DNA from: Bacillota bacterium
GTDB lineage: Bacteria > Bacillota > Clostridia > Oscillospirales > Ruminococcaceae
DNA length: 64,000 bases
NCBI GenBank assembly: GCA_023429785.1
Contig: JAEZDD010000003.1
Span: forward strand, 186,001-250,000
Reading direction: 5' to 3'
Below, piece after piece: positions 24,094 to 32,804 of this stretch (the first letter of the stretch is position 1; the number at the start of each line of letters is the position of its first letter). The notes under the pieces were generated by a model. The model ran no database searches. It saw only the letters and a list, made by a program, of their open reading frames with translations, and was not told the DNA's origin. Position numbers and translations under genes: made by a program.

Positions 24094-25185
24094 CTAGAAA
24101 TTTGGGTAATTAAGCATATTTGAAAGCAAGGCAATGTTCACAGCCGCCTCAACGCAAGGGACAGCTCGCGGAACAACACAAGGGTCGTGTCTCCCCTTAA
24201 TATTAATTATATCATTTTTCATCGAGCTATAATCAATAGTTTCCTGAGGCTGAGCGATTGACGGAGTAGGCTTGAATGCAACCTTCAAGGTTATCGGCAT
24301 TCCCGAAGAAATTCCACCCAAAATACCCCCGTGGTAATTCGTTTTTGTGAGAACATGACCGTGCTCATCAACATAAAACTCGTCGTTGTTTTCGCTTCCG
24401 AGCATTTTTGAGCAATTAAAGCCGGCACCAAATTCCAAGCCTTTTACAGCCGGAATTCCAAAAATCAGCGAAGCAATATTATTCTCAAGCCCGTCAAAAA
24501 TAGGCGAACCAATACCAGCCGGAACATTAATTGAACAGCATTCAACAACACCGCCGAGAGAATCAAGAACCTCCCTCGCCTTTTCAATATCGCGAATCAT
24601 CTGCTCGCCCTTTTTATCGTTTATTACAGGGAAATCCTTTTTTCTAAGCGAAATTATTTCTTCTCTGGTAACGGAGGTTACATTAAAAGGGGTGTCATTT
24701 ATGTTATGTATTGATGAAATATGCGCCCCGGTATATATCCCACGTCTTTCAAGAATTTGTGCACAAACAGCGCCGGCAAAAACAAGCGGAGCAGTCAGTC
24801 GCCCTGAAAAATGCCCGCCGCCACGAACGTCATTAAAGCCCTTATATCTTATTGCGCCGGTATAATCTGCGTGACCAGGGCGAGCCAGCTTTGAAATATT
24901 TGAATAATCCTGAGAGTGAGTGTCTTCATTAGGAATAAAAGCGCACAAGGGTGTCCCCGTTGTTTTGTTGTTAAGAAGCCCTGACATAATCTGAGGCATA
25001 TCTTTTTCACGGCGCTGGGTCGAAGTCTTATCCTTTTTCGGGGCACGTCTAGCCAAAAATGCCATTACTTCATCTAGGTTGACATATTCACCAGCCGGCA
25101 GCTTATCAATTACAACACCAATCGCGGGGCCGTGAGATTCGCCAAAAATAGATACGCTGAGGTTATTATTCCATATTGATGACAT
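24094..25185 (-). CDS. aroC: Chorismate synthase
   Basis: Last step of the shikimate pathway: FMN-dependent 1,4-elimination of phosphate from EPSP to chorismate. Conserved blocks are FGESHGPAIGVVIDKLPAG, SRP-like LARPGHADYTG, and RGGGHFSGRLTAPLVFAGA. GGILGGISSGMPI and the C-terminal RHDPCVVPRAVPCVEA follow. I choose ATG 25185 (363 residues), which has GGAGGAGAATTTA upstream. A longer in-frame extension to 25245 would sit inside aroA. It overlaps the aroA end by 20 bases. Confidence 0.97.
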   Translation of the reverse strand: MSSIWNNNLSVSIFGESHGPAIGVVIDKLPAGEYVNLDEVMAFLARRAPKKDKTSTQRREKDMPQIMSGLLNNKTTGTPLCAFIPNEDTHSQDYSNISKLARPGHADYTGAIRYKGFNDVRGGGHFSGRLTAPLVFAGAVCAQILERRGIYTGAHISSIHNINDTPFNVTSVTREEIISLRKKDFPVINDKKGEQMIRDIEKAREVLDSLGGVVECCSINVPAGIGSPIFDGLENNIASLIFGIPAVKGLEFGAGFNCSKMLGSENNDEFYVDEHGHVLTKTNYHGGILGGISSGMPITLKVAFKPTPSIAQPQETIDYSSMKNDIINIKGRHDPCVVPRAVPCVEAAVNIALLSNMLNYPNF

Positions 25186-26407
25186 TAAATTCTCCTCCAA
25201 GCTTTTTGTAATCCTCGAAAAAATTCGGGTATGATTTCTCAACACATTTTGCGTTTAAAATTGTCAAGGGCTTTGTGCATCTTGTAGCCGCAATCGCCAT
25301 TGACATAGCAATCCTGTGGTCGTTAAAGCTGTCAACAGTTCCGCCATTAAAGGACTTCACACCGGTAATAATTAACTTGTCCGCTTCTGCTATAACATTC
25401 CCGCCAATCTCGTTGATACATTTTGATATTGAAGCAAGCCTGTCGCTTTCCTTAATCCTGAGTCGGGCAACATTGAAAATCTCAGAGGTTCCCTCGCAGA
25501 AGGACGCTAAAACTGTCAGAATCGGAACAATGTCAGGGATATCAGAAGCATCAATCTTAAATGGCTTTAACAAATTTGTATTTTTATTATAACCTATTGA
25601 GGAAATAATTTCAATGATTTTCTTGTCCCCTTGGAAACTTTGCTCAAAAATATTCAAAATTTGTATATTATTACCAATAGCGCTAGCCACATAGAAGAAT
25701 GCTGCCTGTGAAAAATCGCCCTCGACGCTTGTGTCACATGGCTTGTACACTTGATTCCCTTTAATAAAATATCCATTTTCATTTTCGACAATTTCAACGC
25801 CGAATTTACTTAAACAGTCAATTGTTATGTCAACATAAGGCTTAGATTGGAGCTTTGAGGTGAGAATTATTTGTGAATTACCATTTAAAAGCGGAAGAGC
25901 GAACAATAATCCCGTGATGAACTGGGAGCTTATCCCGCCGTCGATGATGAACTCACCCGCCGATAATCCCCCGCTCACGGAAAAAGGCATTGTGTTGTTG
26001 TAATTAAAGGTCACGCCGTTTTTTGTTAATTCTAACAGGTATGGTGTGATTGGTCTTTCGGGGAGCTTCCCCTCACCAAAAAACTCGGTATTTATCCCGA
26101 GTGCCGTAACAATAGGAATTATAAACCGAAGTGTTGAGCCTGACTCATTACAGTTTATTTTTGCTGTGCTATTAACAATATCAATACCGTTAATTGTGGC
26201 AACATCAGCATTTATATTTATTTTTGCGCCTATTGCCTCAAGAGCCGAAATCGTCGCAATAATATCCTTTGAGAGTGAAATATTGCTCACCCTTGAGGTT
26301 CCCTTTGCGAGAGCTGAACAAATTAACAGCCTGTGCGCCTGACTTTTTGACGGCGGAGCGATGACACTGCCCTTTAAAAGCTTTGGTGTGATTTCAACGT
26401 TATACAT
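25166..26407 (-). CDS. aroA: EPSP synthase (3-phosphoshikimate 1-carboxyvinyltransferase)
   Basis: Joins phosphoenolpyruvate to shikimate-3-phosphate. Visible motifs are PPSKSQAHRLLICSALA near the N terminus, CNESGSTLRFIIPI, and GKLPERPI, where the family usually has a GxxxxRP segment. SVEGDFSQAAFFYVA and RIKESDRLASI follow. DSFNDHRIAMSMAIAA lies near the C terminus. ATG 26407 follows GGAGGTTGAAA. It overlaps the aroB end by 8 bases. The active-site text should help tell class I from class II enzymes, but I did not classify it. Confidence 0.96.
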   Translation of the reverse strand: MYNVEITPKLLKGSVIAPPSKSQAHRLLICSALAKGTSRVSNISLSKDIIATISALEAIGAKININADVATINGIDIVNSTAKINCNESGSTLRFIIPIVTALGINTEFFGEGKLPERPITPYLLELTKNGVTFNYNNTMPFSVSGGLSAGEFIIDGGISSQFITGLLFALPLLNGNSQIILTSKLQSKPYVDITIDCLSKFGVEIVENENGYFIKGNQVYKPCDTSVEGDFSQAAFFYVASAIGNNIQILNIFEQSFQGDKKIIEIISSIGYNKNTNLLKPFKIDASDIPDIVPILTVLASFCEGTSEIFNVARLRIKESDRLASISKCINEIGGNVIAEADKLIITGVKSFNGGTVDSFNDHRIAMSMAIAATRCTKPLTILNAKCVEKSYPNFFEDYKKLGGEFNVINME

Positions 26408-27458
26408 TTTCAACCTCCATAAGCTTATAAAAATCCTTGATTGAAAGCTTTATGATTTCGCTTTTCCCGATATCATCGCAAACAATTATGTTTATGTTTT
26501 CGCTCTCGCGCTTTTTATCGTTTAGACAATAGCCAATCAGCTTTGAAACAGGGATGTCTGTCTTTGTCGGAAGTCCGTATTTTTCAAGGCATTTTATTAG
26601 GACTTCAGTTGTCCCTTTTTTGGTTAGCTTAGCCTTTTCAGTGTAATCGGACATAATGCACATCCCTATAGCCACAGCCTGACCGTGAGAAATCCCGTCG
26701 AAGTTATAATGCTTTTCAATTGCGTGTCCTATTGTGTGCCCGAAATTCAAGAGCATTCTCTCCCCTTTGTCGAACTCATCAGCCTCGACAACGGATTTTT
26801 TTATATTGATACATTCGACTATAACCTGTTCTAAATTCATGTCAGCTGGATTTTCAGCTAGAGTGTTGAAAAGACTTTCGCTTCTTATCATTCCGTATTT
26901 GATTATTTCAGCCATTCCGTCAGAAAAAATCTCTTTTGAAAGGGTTTTGATTGTTGATAAATCGCATATTACGCATAAAGGCTGCTTGAACGCGCCGACG
27001 AGGTTCTTCCCGTTTGAAATGTTCACTGCCGTTTTCCCGCCGATTGCTGAGTCGGTTTGCGCTAAAAGTGTGGTTGGAATTTGTACCACATCCATGCCGC
27101 GAAGGTATGTAGCGGCGGCGAAGCCCGTCAGGTCGCCGACTACCCCGCCACCGAGCGCAATAATAAGGTCGGAACGAGTTATCCTCATATCTGTTAAAAA
27201 TTCATAAAGCTTTATCAATACTTCATGCGATTTGCTTTTTTCGCCGTTTTGAAATACAAATGTTTCAGCTGATATATTCGACATTTTTAATGAATTTATA
27301 ACCCTTTCTGAATACAGCGCCCCGACAATATTATCTGTAACAATTACTGCCCTTTTCGACCTTGAAACCTTTGATATGATTTCGCCAGTTTTTTCAAGCA
27401 AGCCCTCTCCAACCATAATTTCGTATTTTGTCATTGCGTTCATTGTGATTGTCTGCAT
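26400..27458 (-). CDS. aroB: 3-dehydroquinate synthase
   Basis: Second step of the shikimate pathway: NAD- and metal-dependent cyclisation of DAHP. The 352 residues contain the NAD/phosphate region ALGGGVVGDLTGFAAATYLRG and then QIPTTLLAQTDSAIGGKTAVN. Metal ligands are in NFGHTIGHAIEKH and SHGQAVAIGM. The ATG has AAAGGGAAA upstream. It sits 21 bases after aroF and overlaps aroA. Confidence 0.97.
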   Translation of the reverse strand: MQTITMNAMTKYEIMVGEGLLEKTGEIISKVSRSKRAVIVTDNIVGALYSERVINSLKMSNISAETFVFQNGEKSKSHEVLIKLYEFLTDMRITRSDLIIALGGGVVGDLTGFAAATYLRGMDVVQIPTTLLAQTDSAIGGKTAVNISNGKNLVGAFKQPLCVICDLSTIKTLSKEIFSDGMAEIIKYGMIRSESLFNTLAENPADMNLEQVIVECINIKKSVVEADEFDKGERMLLNFGHTIGHAIEKHYNFDGISHGQAVAIGMCIMSDYTEKAKLTKKGTTEVLIKCLEKYGLPTKTDIPVSKLIGYCLNDKKRESENINIIVCDDIGKSEIIKLSIKDFYKLMEVENV

Positions 27459-27479
27459 AATATTTTTCCCTTTCGAGTT

Positions 27480-28496
27480 TTATTGACAAAGCTTTTTCCC
27501 TGAGAATTCTGCCTGTGCCTTAATCTTTTTCATTACATCGGAAAATTGTGCCGGTGTGAGAGATTGTGCCCCGTCTGAAAGCGCATTTTTAGGGTCGTTG
27601 TGGACTTCAATTATGAGAGCGTCAGCTCCGCACACTATTGAAGCGAGCGAAAGCGGCTCAACGAGTGAGGTCAGCCCTGTCGCATGGCTCGGGTCAACAA
27701 CAATAGGTAGGTGTGAAAGCTGTTTTAAAAGCGGAACCGCTGATATATCAAGTGTGTTTCTTGTTTTTGGCTCAAAGGTTCTTATCCCTCTTTCGCAAAG
27801 GATTATATTCTGGTTGCCCCCTGCCGAAATATATTCAGCCGACATCAAAAGCTCCTCAAGTGTATTCGCAAGCCCTCTTTTTAAAAGAATTGGCTTATTG
27901 CTGTGACCTAGCTCCTTGAGCATTTCAAAATTCTGCATATTTCTTGCACCAACTTGAATTATATCAACGTCAGAAAATAAGTCGAGGTGAGAAAGGCTCA
28001 TAATTTCAGTAACAATAGGAAGTCCGGTTATCTTTTTCGCTTGCAGCAAAAGCTCTATTCCGTCAGCACGAAGCCCCTGAAAGGCATATGGCGAGGTCCT
28101 CGGCTTGAATGCGCCGCCACGAAGCATCGTCGCACCGGCTTCCTTCACAGCAATAGCCGTCGTAATAATTTGCTCCTCGCTTTCGACTGAACAAGGTCCG
28201 GCGATGACATTAAGTGTTCCGCCGCCGATTTGCTTTCCGTCAACATTAATTATTGTATCATCAGGGTGAAATTTTCGGTTTGTATTTTTAAACGGCTCCT
28301 GAATACGCTGAACATTTTCAACAATTTCCTTAGCTTTTACATTTTCAATATCAATTTTTGAGGTGTCGCCGATTAAACCCAGAATGGTCTTTTGTGTTCC
28401 GTTTACAACGTTCACCTTAACGTCGAAATTATTTAACCAGTTCACCATTTCGTCTAGCTGTGCCGGGGTTGCATTTTGTTTTAAAATTACAATCAT
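27480..28496 (-). CDS. aroF: DAHP synthase, type I-beta (3-deoxy-7-phosphoheptulonate synthase)
   Basis: First step of aromatic amino acid synthesis, joining PEP and erythrose-4-phosphate. The first 70 residues (MIVILKQNATPAQLDEM onward) form the ferredoxin-like domain that confers Tyr/Phe feedback in characterised type I-beta enzymes. The barrel shows NVIAGPCSVESEEQI, RGGAFKPRTSPYAFQGL, ILLKRGLANTLEE and DPSHATGL. ATG 28496 is chosen because GGAGG lies eight bases before it; the ATG at 28511 overlaps that site. First structural gene of the operon, under the Phe/Tyr leader-peptide attenuator upstream. The gene thus appears controlled at both RNA and protein level. Confidence 0.96.
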   Translation of the reverse strand: MIVILKQNATPAQLDEMVNWLNNFDVKVNVVNGTQKTILGLIGDTSKIDIENVKAKEIVENVQRIQEPFKNTNRKFHPDDTIINVDGKQIGGGTLNVIAGPCSVESEEQIITTAIAVKEAGATMLRGGAFKPRTSPYAFQGLRADGIELLLQAKKITGLPIVTEIMSLSHLDLFSDVDIIQVGARNMQNFEMLKELGHSNKPILLKRGLANTLEELLMSAEYISAGGNQNIILCERGIRTFEPKTRNTLDISAVPLLKQLSHLPIVVDPSHATGLTSLVEPLSLASIVCGADALIIEVHNDPKNALSDGAQSLTPAQFSDVMKKIKAQAEFSGKKLCQ

Positions 28497-28568
28497 TTCA
28501 TTAACCTCCATATTTTATTTTGAACTTGTCGTGTAACCGTGCACAATTACAGAAAATGCAAATAAAAA

Positions 28569-28599
28569 AGTTCGTAGCTTTTTTTAAAAGCTACGAACT
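28569..28599 (-). terminator. Attenuator terminator of the aro operon
   Basis: Perfect 14-bp stem AGTTCGTAGCTTTT/AAAAGCTACGAACT with a three-base loop and six T (28568-28563) on the minus strand. It lies about 70 bases before the aroF start and 24 bases after the leader-peptide stop. Its first arm can pair instead with AAAGCTAC inside the leader reading frame (28645-28652). Confidence 0.9.
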
Positions 28600-28622
28600 A
28601 TTACAAGCATATAAAGGATATA

Positions 28623-28736
28623 TTATCCAACTAAACTTGCCGTTGTAGCTTTCCCATATCTAAAAAACTCGAAGCCAAAATAAAAGCTCAAGCTAAAAAA
28701 GTATGTAAAGCTAAATGCAAGTGAAAGTATTAGCAT
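28623..28736 (-). CDS. Phe/Tyr-rich leader peptide of the aro operon
   Basis: A 37-codon reading frame starting at ATG 28736, with AAAGGG eight bases upstream, and ending at TAA 28623. It begins MLILSLAFSFTYFFSLSFYF. Codons 8-27 hold nine Phe and three Tyr; the rest is ordinary. It starts about 25 bases after the transcription start and is followed by a strong terminator and then DAHP synthase. TAGCTTT at codons 8-10 can pair with AAAGCTA at codons 29-31, which can alternatively pair with the terminator's first arm. This is the layout of a pheL/trpL-type transcription attenuator: ribosomes stalled at Phe or Tyr codons would free the antiterminator. Confidence 0.88.
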   Translation of the reverse strand: MLILSLAFSFTYFFSLSFYFGFEFFRYGKATTASLVG

Positions 28737-28766
28737 AATGTTTTCCCTTTCAAATTCTTTAAAGTA

Positions 28767-28795
28767 AATATACGCTAATTTAATCATTTTGTCAA
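28767..28795 (-). promoter_or_regulatory. Consensus sigma-A promoter of the aro operon
   Basis: TTGACA (28795-28790), 17-base spacer, TATATT (28772-28767), predicted start near 28760. The leader from here to aroF is about 265 bases. Confidence 0.88.
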
Positions 28796-28862
28796 TACTT
28801 TTTCTAAATATTTGTATAAATCAACAAAATATACTTCATGCTAAAATTACTAAGCATTCTTA

Positions 28863-31217
28863 TTATATTTTTTTGATTTTTGCGAAGTTCGCCATTATCT
28901 TTTTTGTTCCCTTTGTGTCAAAGGCGACCTCAAGCATTGTATCATTTGACATTTTTGTTGAAACCAAAACTGTCCCCTCGCCAAAAATATTATGAGAAAC
29001 TCTATCCCCGGCTGAAAAATCAATATTATTAGTAGTATGTTTTTCCGCCTTCTTTTTGTTGGCGAGCTGAGCCTGTAAGGAAATATTCGTCGGGGCGGTA
29101 ATTCCGTTATCGGAAAAGCCGTTTGACCTCTGAATTTGCTGTTGCTGGTGATTTAAGTAATCGGTTGGAAGCTCCTTAATGAACCTCGAAGGACGATTTC
29201 TGTTTGTATTTCCAAAAAGCATACGCTCAACCGAATGAGTCAGGTGAAGATTTTGCTTCGCTCTTGTGATAGCAACATATGCAAGGCGTCTTTCTTCCTC
29301 AATATCCGCTTCACTATCCATGCTCCTCGCGCTCGGGAATATATTTTCTTCCATCCCGACAACAAAAACGTTCGGGAATTCAAGCCCTTTAGCCGCGTGC
29401 ATCGTCATCATGACAACATAATCAGCGTTTTCGTCAAGCTGGTCTATATCAGTATAAAGTGCAACCTCCTCTAAAAAGCCTGAAAGTGACGGCTCCTCCG
29501 CTTCTTCAGAATATTTCACCATAGAGGTTTTAAGCTCGTTGATGTTTTCAAGGCGCATTACGCCCTCGTCACCAAGCTCTTTCATATACTTACCATAGCC
29601 TGTTTTGACCAGCAAAATGTCAAGAAGCTCGTTAAGTGGCTTCTCACTGGCAATTTCAGTCAGATTGTCAATCATTTCAGCAAATTCAGTGAGCGATTTT
29701 GATTTTTTAACGAGAGGAGCATAGCTTGGAGACTCTCTTAAAACCTCGATGGGAGTAACCCCTAAGTCCGATGTGATTTGTTCAAACACCGTAATAGTAG
29801 CGGACCCGATGCCACGCTTCGGCTCATTGATTATTCTTTTTAGCCTTAGCATATCAGCCGGATTATTGATAACAGAAAGATAAGCAATCATATCCCTTAT
29901 TTCTTTTCTGTCATAGAACTTTTGTCCGCCAAAAATCTTATATGGTATCCCGCTGGCAATTAAAGCACGTTCTATTGAATTTGACTGTGCATTCATTCTG
30001 TATAAAACGGCGTTGTCATTATACCTCCCGCCATTTTTAATATGCTCTAAAATATTGTCAGCAATGTATTTCGCCTCACCCGATTCGTTAGCAGCCTTAA
30101 AGACAGTGACAAGACTCCCGTCGCCGCTTGAAGTCCAGAGGTTTTTCCCTTTTCTCCCCTGATTATTTTTAATCAGCTCATTAGCAACTGTAAGAATATT
30201 TTGTGTCGAACGATAATTCTGCTCAAGGCGGATTACCTTAGCGTTATCAAACTGTTCCTCAAAAGAGAGGATATTCTCGATTGTTGCACCTCTGAATTTA
30301 TAAATACTCTGGTCATCATCCCCGACGACACATAGATTCTCATGCTTTGAGGATAACATGCAGACCAGCTTATACTGAACCTGATTTGTGTCCTGATATT
30401 CGTCAACAAGAACATATTTATACAAATTCTGATAATGGCTCAATACGTCCGGGCATTCTTCAAAAAGTCTGACAGTCAGATTAATAATATCGTCAAAGTC
30501 AACGGCATTGGCGGCGAAAAGCTTCTGCTGATAAAGCTTATATATTTTTGCAATAACCAGCTTTCTGTAATCGCCCGAGGCTGAAGCCTCATACATTTTC
30601 GGCGTAATCATAAAATCCTTCTGTCGGCTGATTTCACCTTGAATTGATTTCGGCGGGAACATTTTCTCGGCAACCTCAAGCTCCTCAAGACAGGATTTTA
30701 TTACCCTTTGAGTATCATCTGAGTCATATATCGTGAAGCTGGATTTATATCCGATTCTCTCAATCTCTCGTCTGAGTATTCGAGCGCACGTTGAATGAAA
30801 GGTCGCCGCCATTATGCCTTGTGATTTTTCGCCAAGCATTTTTTCAAGTCTGTCCTTTAATTCCCCAGCCGCTTTGTTTGTAAAAGTGATTGCTAATATA
30901 TTCCATGGATTGACACATTCCGTTGAAATAACATCCTTTAATCTTTCGCTGTCGCTTTCCTCCCCGTCTGCATATCCCTTTAAAAACTCTATATCTTCAG
31001 CTGAAAAGTTGTTTCTTGTGCAATTATAAGCATCGCCGAAATAAACCATATTAGCAATTCTGTTAACTAATACTGTTGTCTTTCCGCTTCCGGCCCCGGC
31101 TAAAATTAGAAGTGGGCCTTTTATTGTTAAAACAGCTTCCAATTGATTTTCATTCATTCTTGTGAAATATTTTCTTAAAGCATTTCTTTTTAAAGCTTGA
31201 ATATCAATATTACTCAT
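28863..31217 (-). CDS. pcrA: UvrD/PcrA-family DNA helicase
   Basis: 3'-5' SF1A helicase for repair, plasmid replication and removal of RecA or RNA polymerase from DNA. The 784 residues show LILAGAGSGKTTVLVNRI, LAITFTNKAAGELKDRL, VDEYQDTNQVQY, VVGDDDQSIYKFRGA, and MTMHAAKGLEFPNVFVVGME. LAYVAITRAKQNLHL follows. A linker leads to a C-terminal Tudor-like domain (GDRVSHNIFGEGTVL) that in PcrA contacts RNA polymerase. A GGAGCAAG site precedes the ATG. It is a single-gene unit. Confidence 0.96.
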   Translation of the reverse strand: MSNIDIQALKRNALRKYFTRMNENQLEAVLTIKGPLLILAGAGSGKTTVLVNRIANMVYFGDAYNCTRNNFSAEDIEFLKGYADGEESDSERLKDVISTECVNPWNILAITFTNKAAGELKDRLEKMLGEKSQGIMAATFHSTCARILRREIERIGYKSSFTIYDSDDTQRVIKSCLEELEVAEKMFPPKSIQGEISRQKDFMITPKMYEASASGDYRKLVIAKIYKLYQQKLFAANAVDFDDIINLTVRLFEECPDVLSHYQNLYKYVLVDEYQDTNQVQYKLVCMLSSKHENLCVVGDDDQSIYKFRGATIENILSFEEQFDNAKVIRLEQNYRSTQNILTVANELIKNNQGRKGKNLWTSSGDGSLVTVFKAANESGEAKYIADNILEHIKNGGRYNDNAVLYRMNAQSNSIERALIASGIPYKIFGGQKFYDRKEIRDMIAYLSVINNPADMLRLKRIINEPKRGIGSATITVFEQITSDLGVTPIEVLRESPSYAPLVKKSKSLTEFAEMIDNLTEIASEKPLNELLDILLVKTGYGKYMKELGDEGVMRLENINELKTSMVKYSEEAEEPSLSGFLEEVALYTDIDQLDENADYVVMMTMHAAKGLEFPNVFVVGMEENIFPSARSMDSEADIEEERRLAYVAITRAKQNLHLTHSVERMLFGNTNRNRPSRFIKELPTDYLNHQQQQIQRSNGFSDNGITAPTNISLQAQLANKKKAEKHTTNNIDFSAGDRVSHNIFGEGTVLVSTKMSNDTMLEVAFDTKGTKKIMANFAKIKKI

Positions 31218-31249
31218 TTATCTTGCTCCATTCAAAAAATTCTAAAAAC

Positions 31250-31258
31250 ATTATAGCA
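31250..31258 (-). promoter_or_regulatory. Extended minus 10 promoter of pcrA
   Basis: TGCTATAAT on the minus strand, 33 bases before the start codon, without a clear minus 35. Confidence 0.55.
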
Positions 31259-31410
31259 TAAATCTGAATAATTTAAAAGCCGTTTTATTACGATTTTTTA
31301 ATTCCATGATTAGCATTACTTTTTGTTTTGAATCTATTGTTCATTTTAACTATAGAATATATGGAAAATATATTGTATAATAAAAATAATATATCCGAAA
31401 GGAGATTTTC

Positions 31411-32682
31411 ATGAAGATTGATTCTAGAAGGAAATATAGGACAATCACCTTATACGTCTTGGTTATTATTGCTATAAGCTTATTAATGATTGTTGCAATA
31501 TTCAAATTTGACAAGCTTCTTTTGTTTTTTGGGAAAATTATTAGTGTTCTCATGCCTGTCATATGGGGATTCGTTATTGCTTATCTTTTAAACCCTTTAA
31601 TGAAAACTTTTGATAGGTTGTTGATAAGAATTATTAAAAAGGATAAGAATAGGCGACTCAGGCGAGGGCTCTCTGTCACACTAACGATGATGATTATGCT
31701 TTTAGGGTTAGGCACACTTGTTTATTTCATTGTCCCTCAGCTGGCGATTACTATGAAGCTGCTTTTGGACAGTCTCCCTAAAAATATGTCGTCAATTCAA
31801 AAATGGTTTGACAATCTCCTTGAAAACAATCCATCTCTAAAAGGTTTTATATCGAATCAATTCGTTAATATTTCTAATTACCTTGAAGGAGTCGCAACTA
31901 AATTTCAGCCTGTGCTAAGCGATTTTATTTCTGATTTTACTGTTGGCGTATTTCGATTAATTATTGCTTTGAAGGACTTTTTAATTGGAATTGTTGTTGC
32001 TGTTTACTTTTTACTTGGGAAGGAAAAGCTTTTAACTCAAGCTAAGAAAATTATGCTTTCGCTTTTTCAGAAAAAAACCTGTGAACGAGCATTTAAGCTT
32101 TATCACAAATCAAATGGAATGTTTATTGGATTTCTTAGCGGTAAAATAATTGATTCTTTCATTATTGGAATTATATGCTTTATAGTAATGACAATATTCA
32201 GATTGCCTTATCCTATTTTAATCAGCGTTATTATCACTATAACAAATTTAATACCCTTCTTTGGTCCTTTTATTGGTGCAATACCAAGCGCCTTCCTAGT
32301 AATTCTTGATAACCCACATGCACTAATCCCTTTCTTGATTTTTATTGTTATTCTTCAGGTTTTCGACGGGAACATCTTAGCCCCCAGAATTTTAGGAAAT
32401 TCAACCGGCCTCCCCGCTTTCTGGGTGCTGTTTTCTATTCTTGTTGGTGGTGGCTTGTTTGGTTTTGTTGGAATGATTCTCGGTGTCCCCACCTTTGGAA
32501 TCTTATATGCTGTTTTTAAAACCTATGTTGAGACTAAGCTTGATGAAAAAAATCTTCCCAAAGAAACAATAGCATATTCCGGGAACATTGAGCATTTTAT
32601 TTCACCAAAAAGAGCTAAGGATTCTCAGGATGTTGAAGAGATTTATGGGGATTATCTTCTTGGAAAAGATAATAAGAAATAA
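31411..32682 (+). CDS. AI-2E/PerM-family membrane protein
   Basis: The 423 residues form about eight membrane helices. The pattern is VLMPVIWGFVIAYLLNPLMKTFDR in the N-terminal part, a long amphipathic middle (about 110-200), then GKIIDSFIIGIICFI, NLIPFFGPFIGAIPSAFLVI and NILAPRILGNSTGLPAFWVLFSILVGG. These are the family signatures. Proteins of this superfamily export signals, sodium or other solutes; the substrate here cannot be told. AAAGGAG precedes the ATG. It stands alone, with its own terminator. Confidence 0.9.
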   Translation: MKIDSRRKYRTITLYVLVIIAISLLMIVAIFKFDKLLLFFGKIISVLMPVIWGFVIAYLLNPLMKTFDRLLIRIIKKDKNRRLRRGLSVTLTMMIMLLGLGTLVYFIVPQLAITMKLLLDSLPKNMSSIQKWFDNLLENNPSLKGFISNQFVNISNYLEGVATKFQPVLSDFISDFTVGVFRLIIALKDFLIGIVVAVYFLLGKEKLLTQAKKIMLSLFQKKTCERAFKLYHKSNGMFIGFLSGKIIDSFIIGIICFIVMTIFRLPYPILISVIITITNLIPFFGPFIGAIPSAFLVILDNPHALIPFLIFIVILQVFDGNILAPRILGNSTGLPAFWVLFSILVGGGLFGFVGMILGVPTFGILYAVFKTYVETKLDEKNLPKETIAYSGNIEHFISPKRAKDSQDVEEIYGDYLLGKDNKK

Positions 32683-32695
32683 GTATATAAATATA

Positions 32696-32715
32696 AGCCA
32701 CTCATAAGAGTGGCT
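32696..32715 (+). terminator. Terminator after the AI-2E family gene
   Basis: AGCCACTC/GAGTGGCT stem, four-base loop, then TTTTTC. Confidence 0.88.
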
Positions 32716-32732
32716 TTTTCTATGCAAAAAAA

Positions 32733-32770
32733 GAATGTAAAAACCTTAGGCTTCTAAGGTTTTTACATTC
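32733..32770. terminator. Strong terminator at the end of the cellobiose ABC operon
   Basis: Perfect 17-bp inverted repeat starting GAATGTAAAAACC with a GCTT loop. It is flanked by seven A on each side, so it can work on both strands. Confidence 0.88.
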
Positions 32771-32804
32771 AAAAAAAGGGGTTATGAAGAAAGAAACTAG
32801 CAAA

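Noticed and set aside
28500..28800. A T-box or riboswitch before the aro operon
   Set aside because: No T-box sequence (GGGTGGNACCGCG-like) or specifier stem is visible. The leader frame and four complementary segments explain the region.
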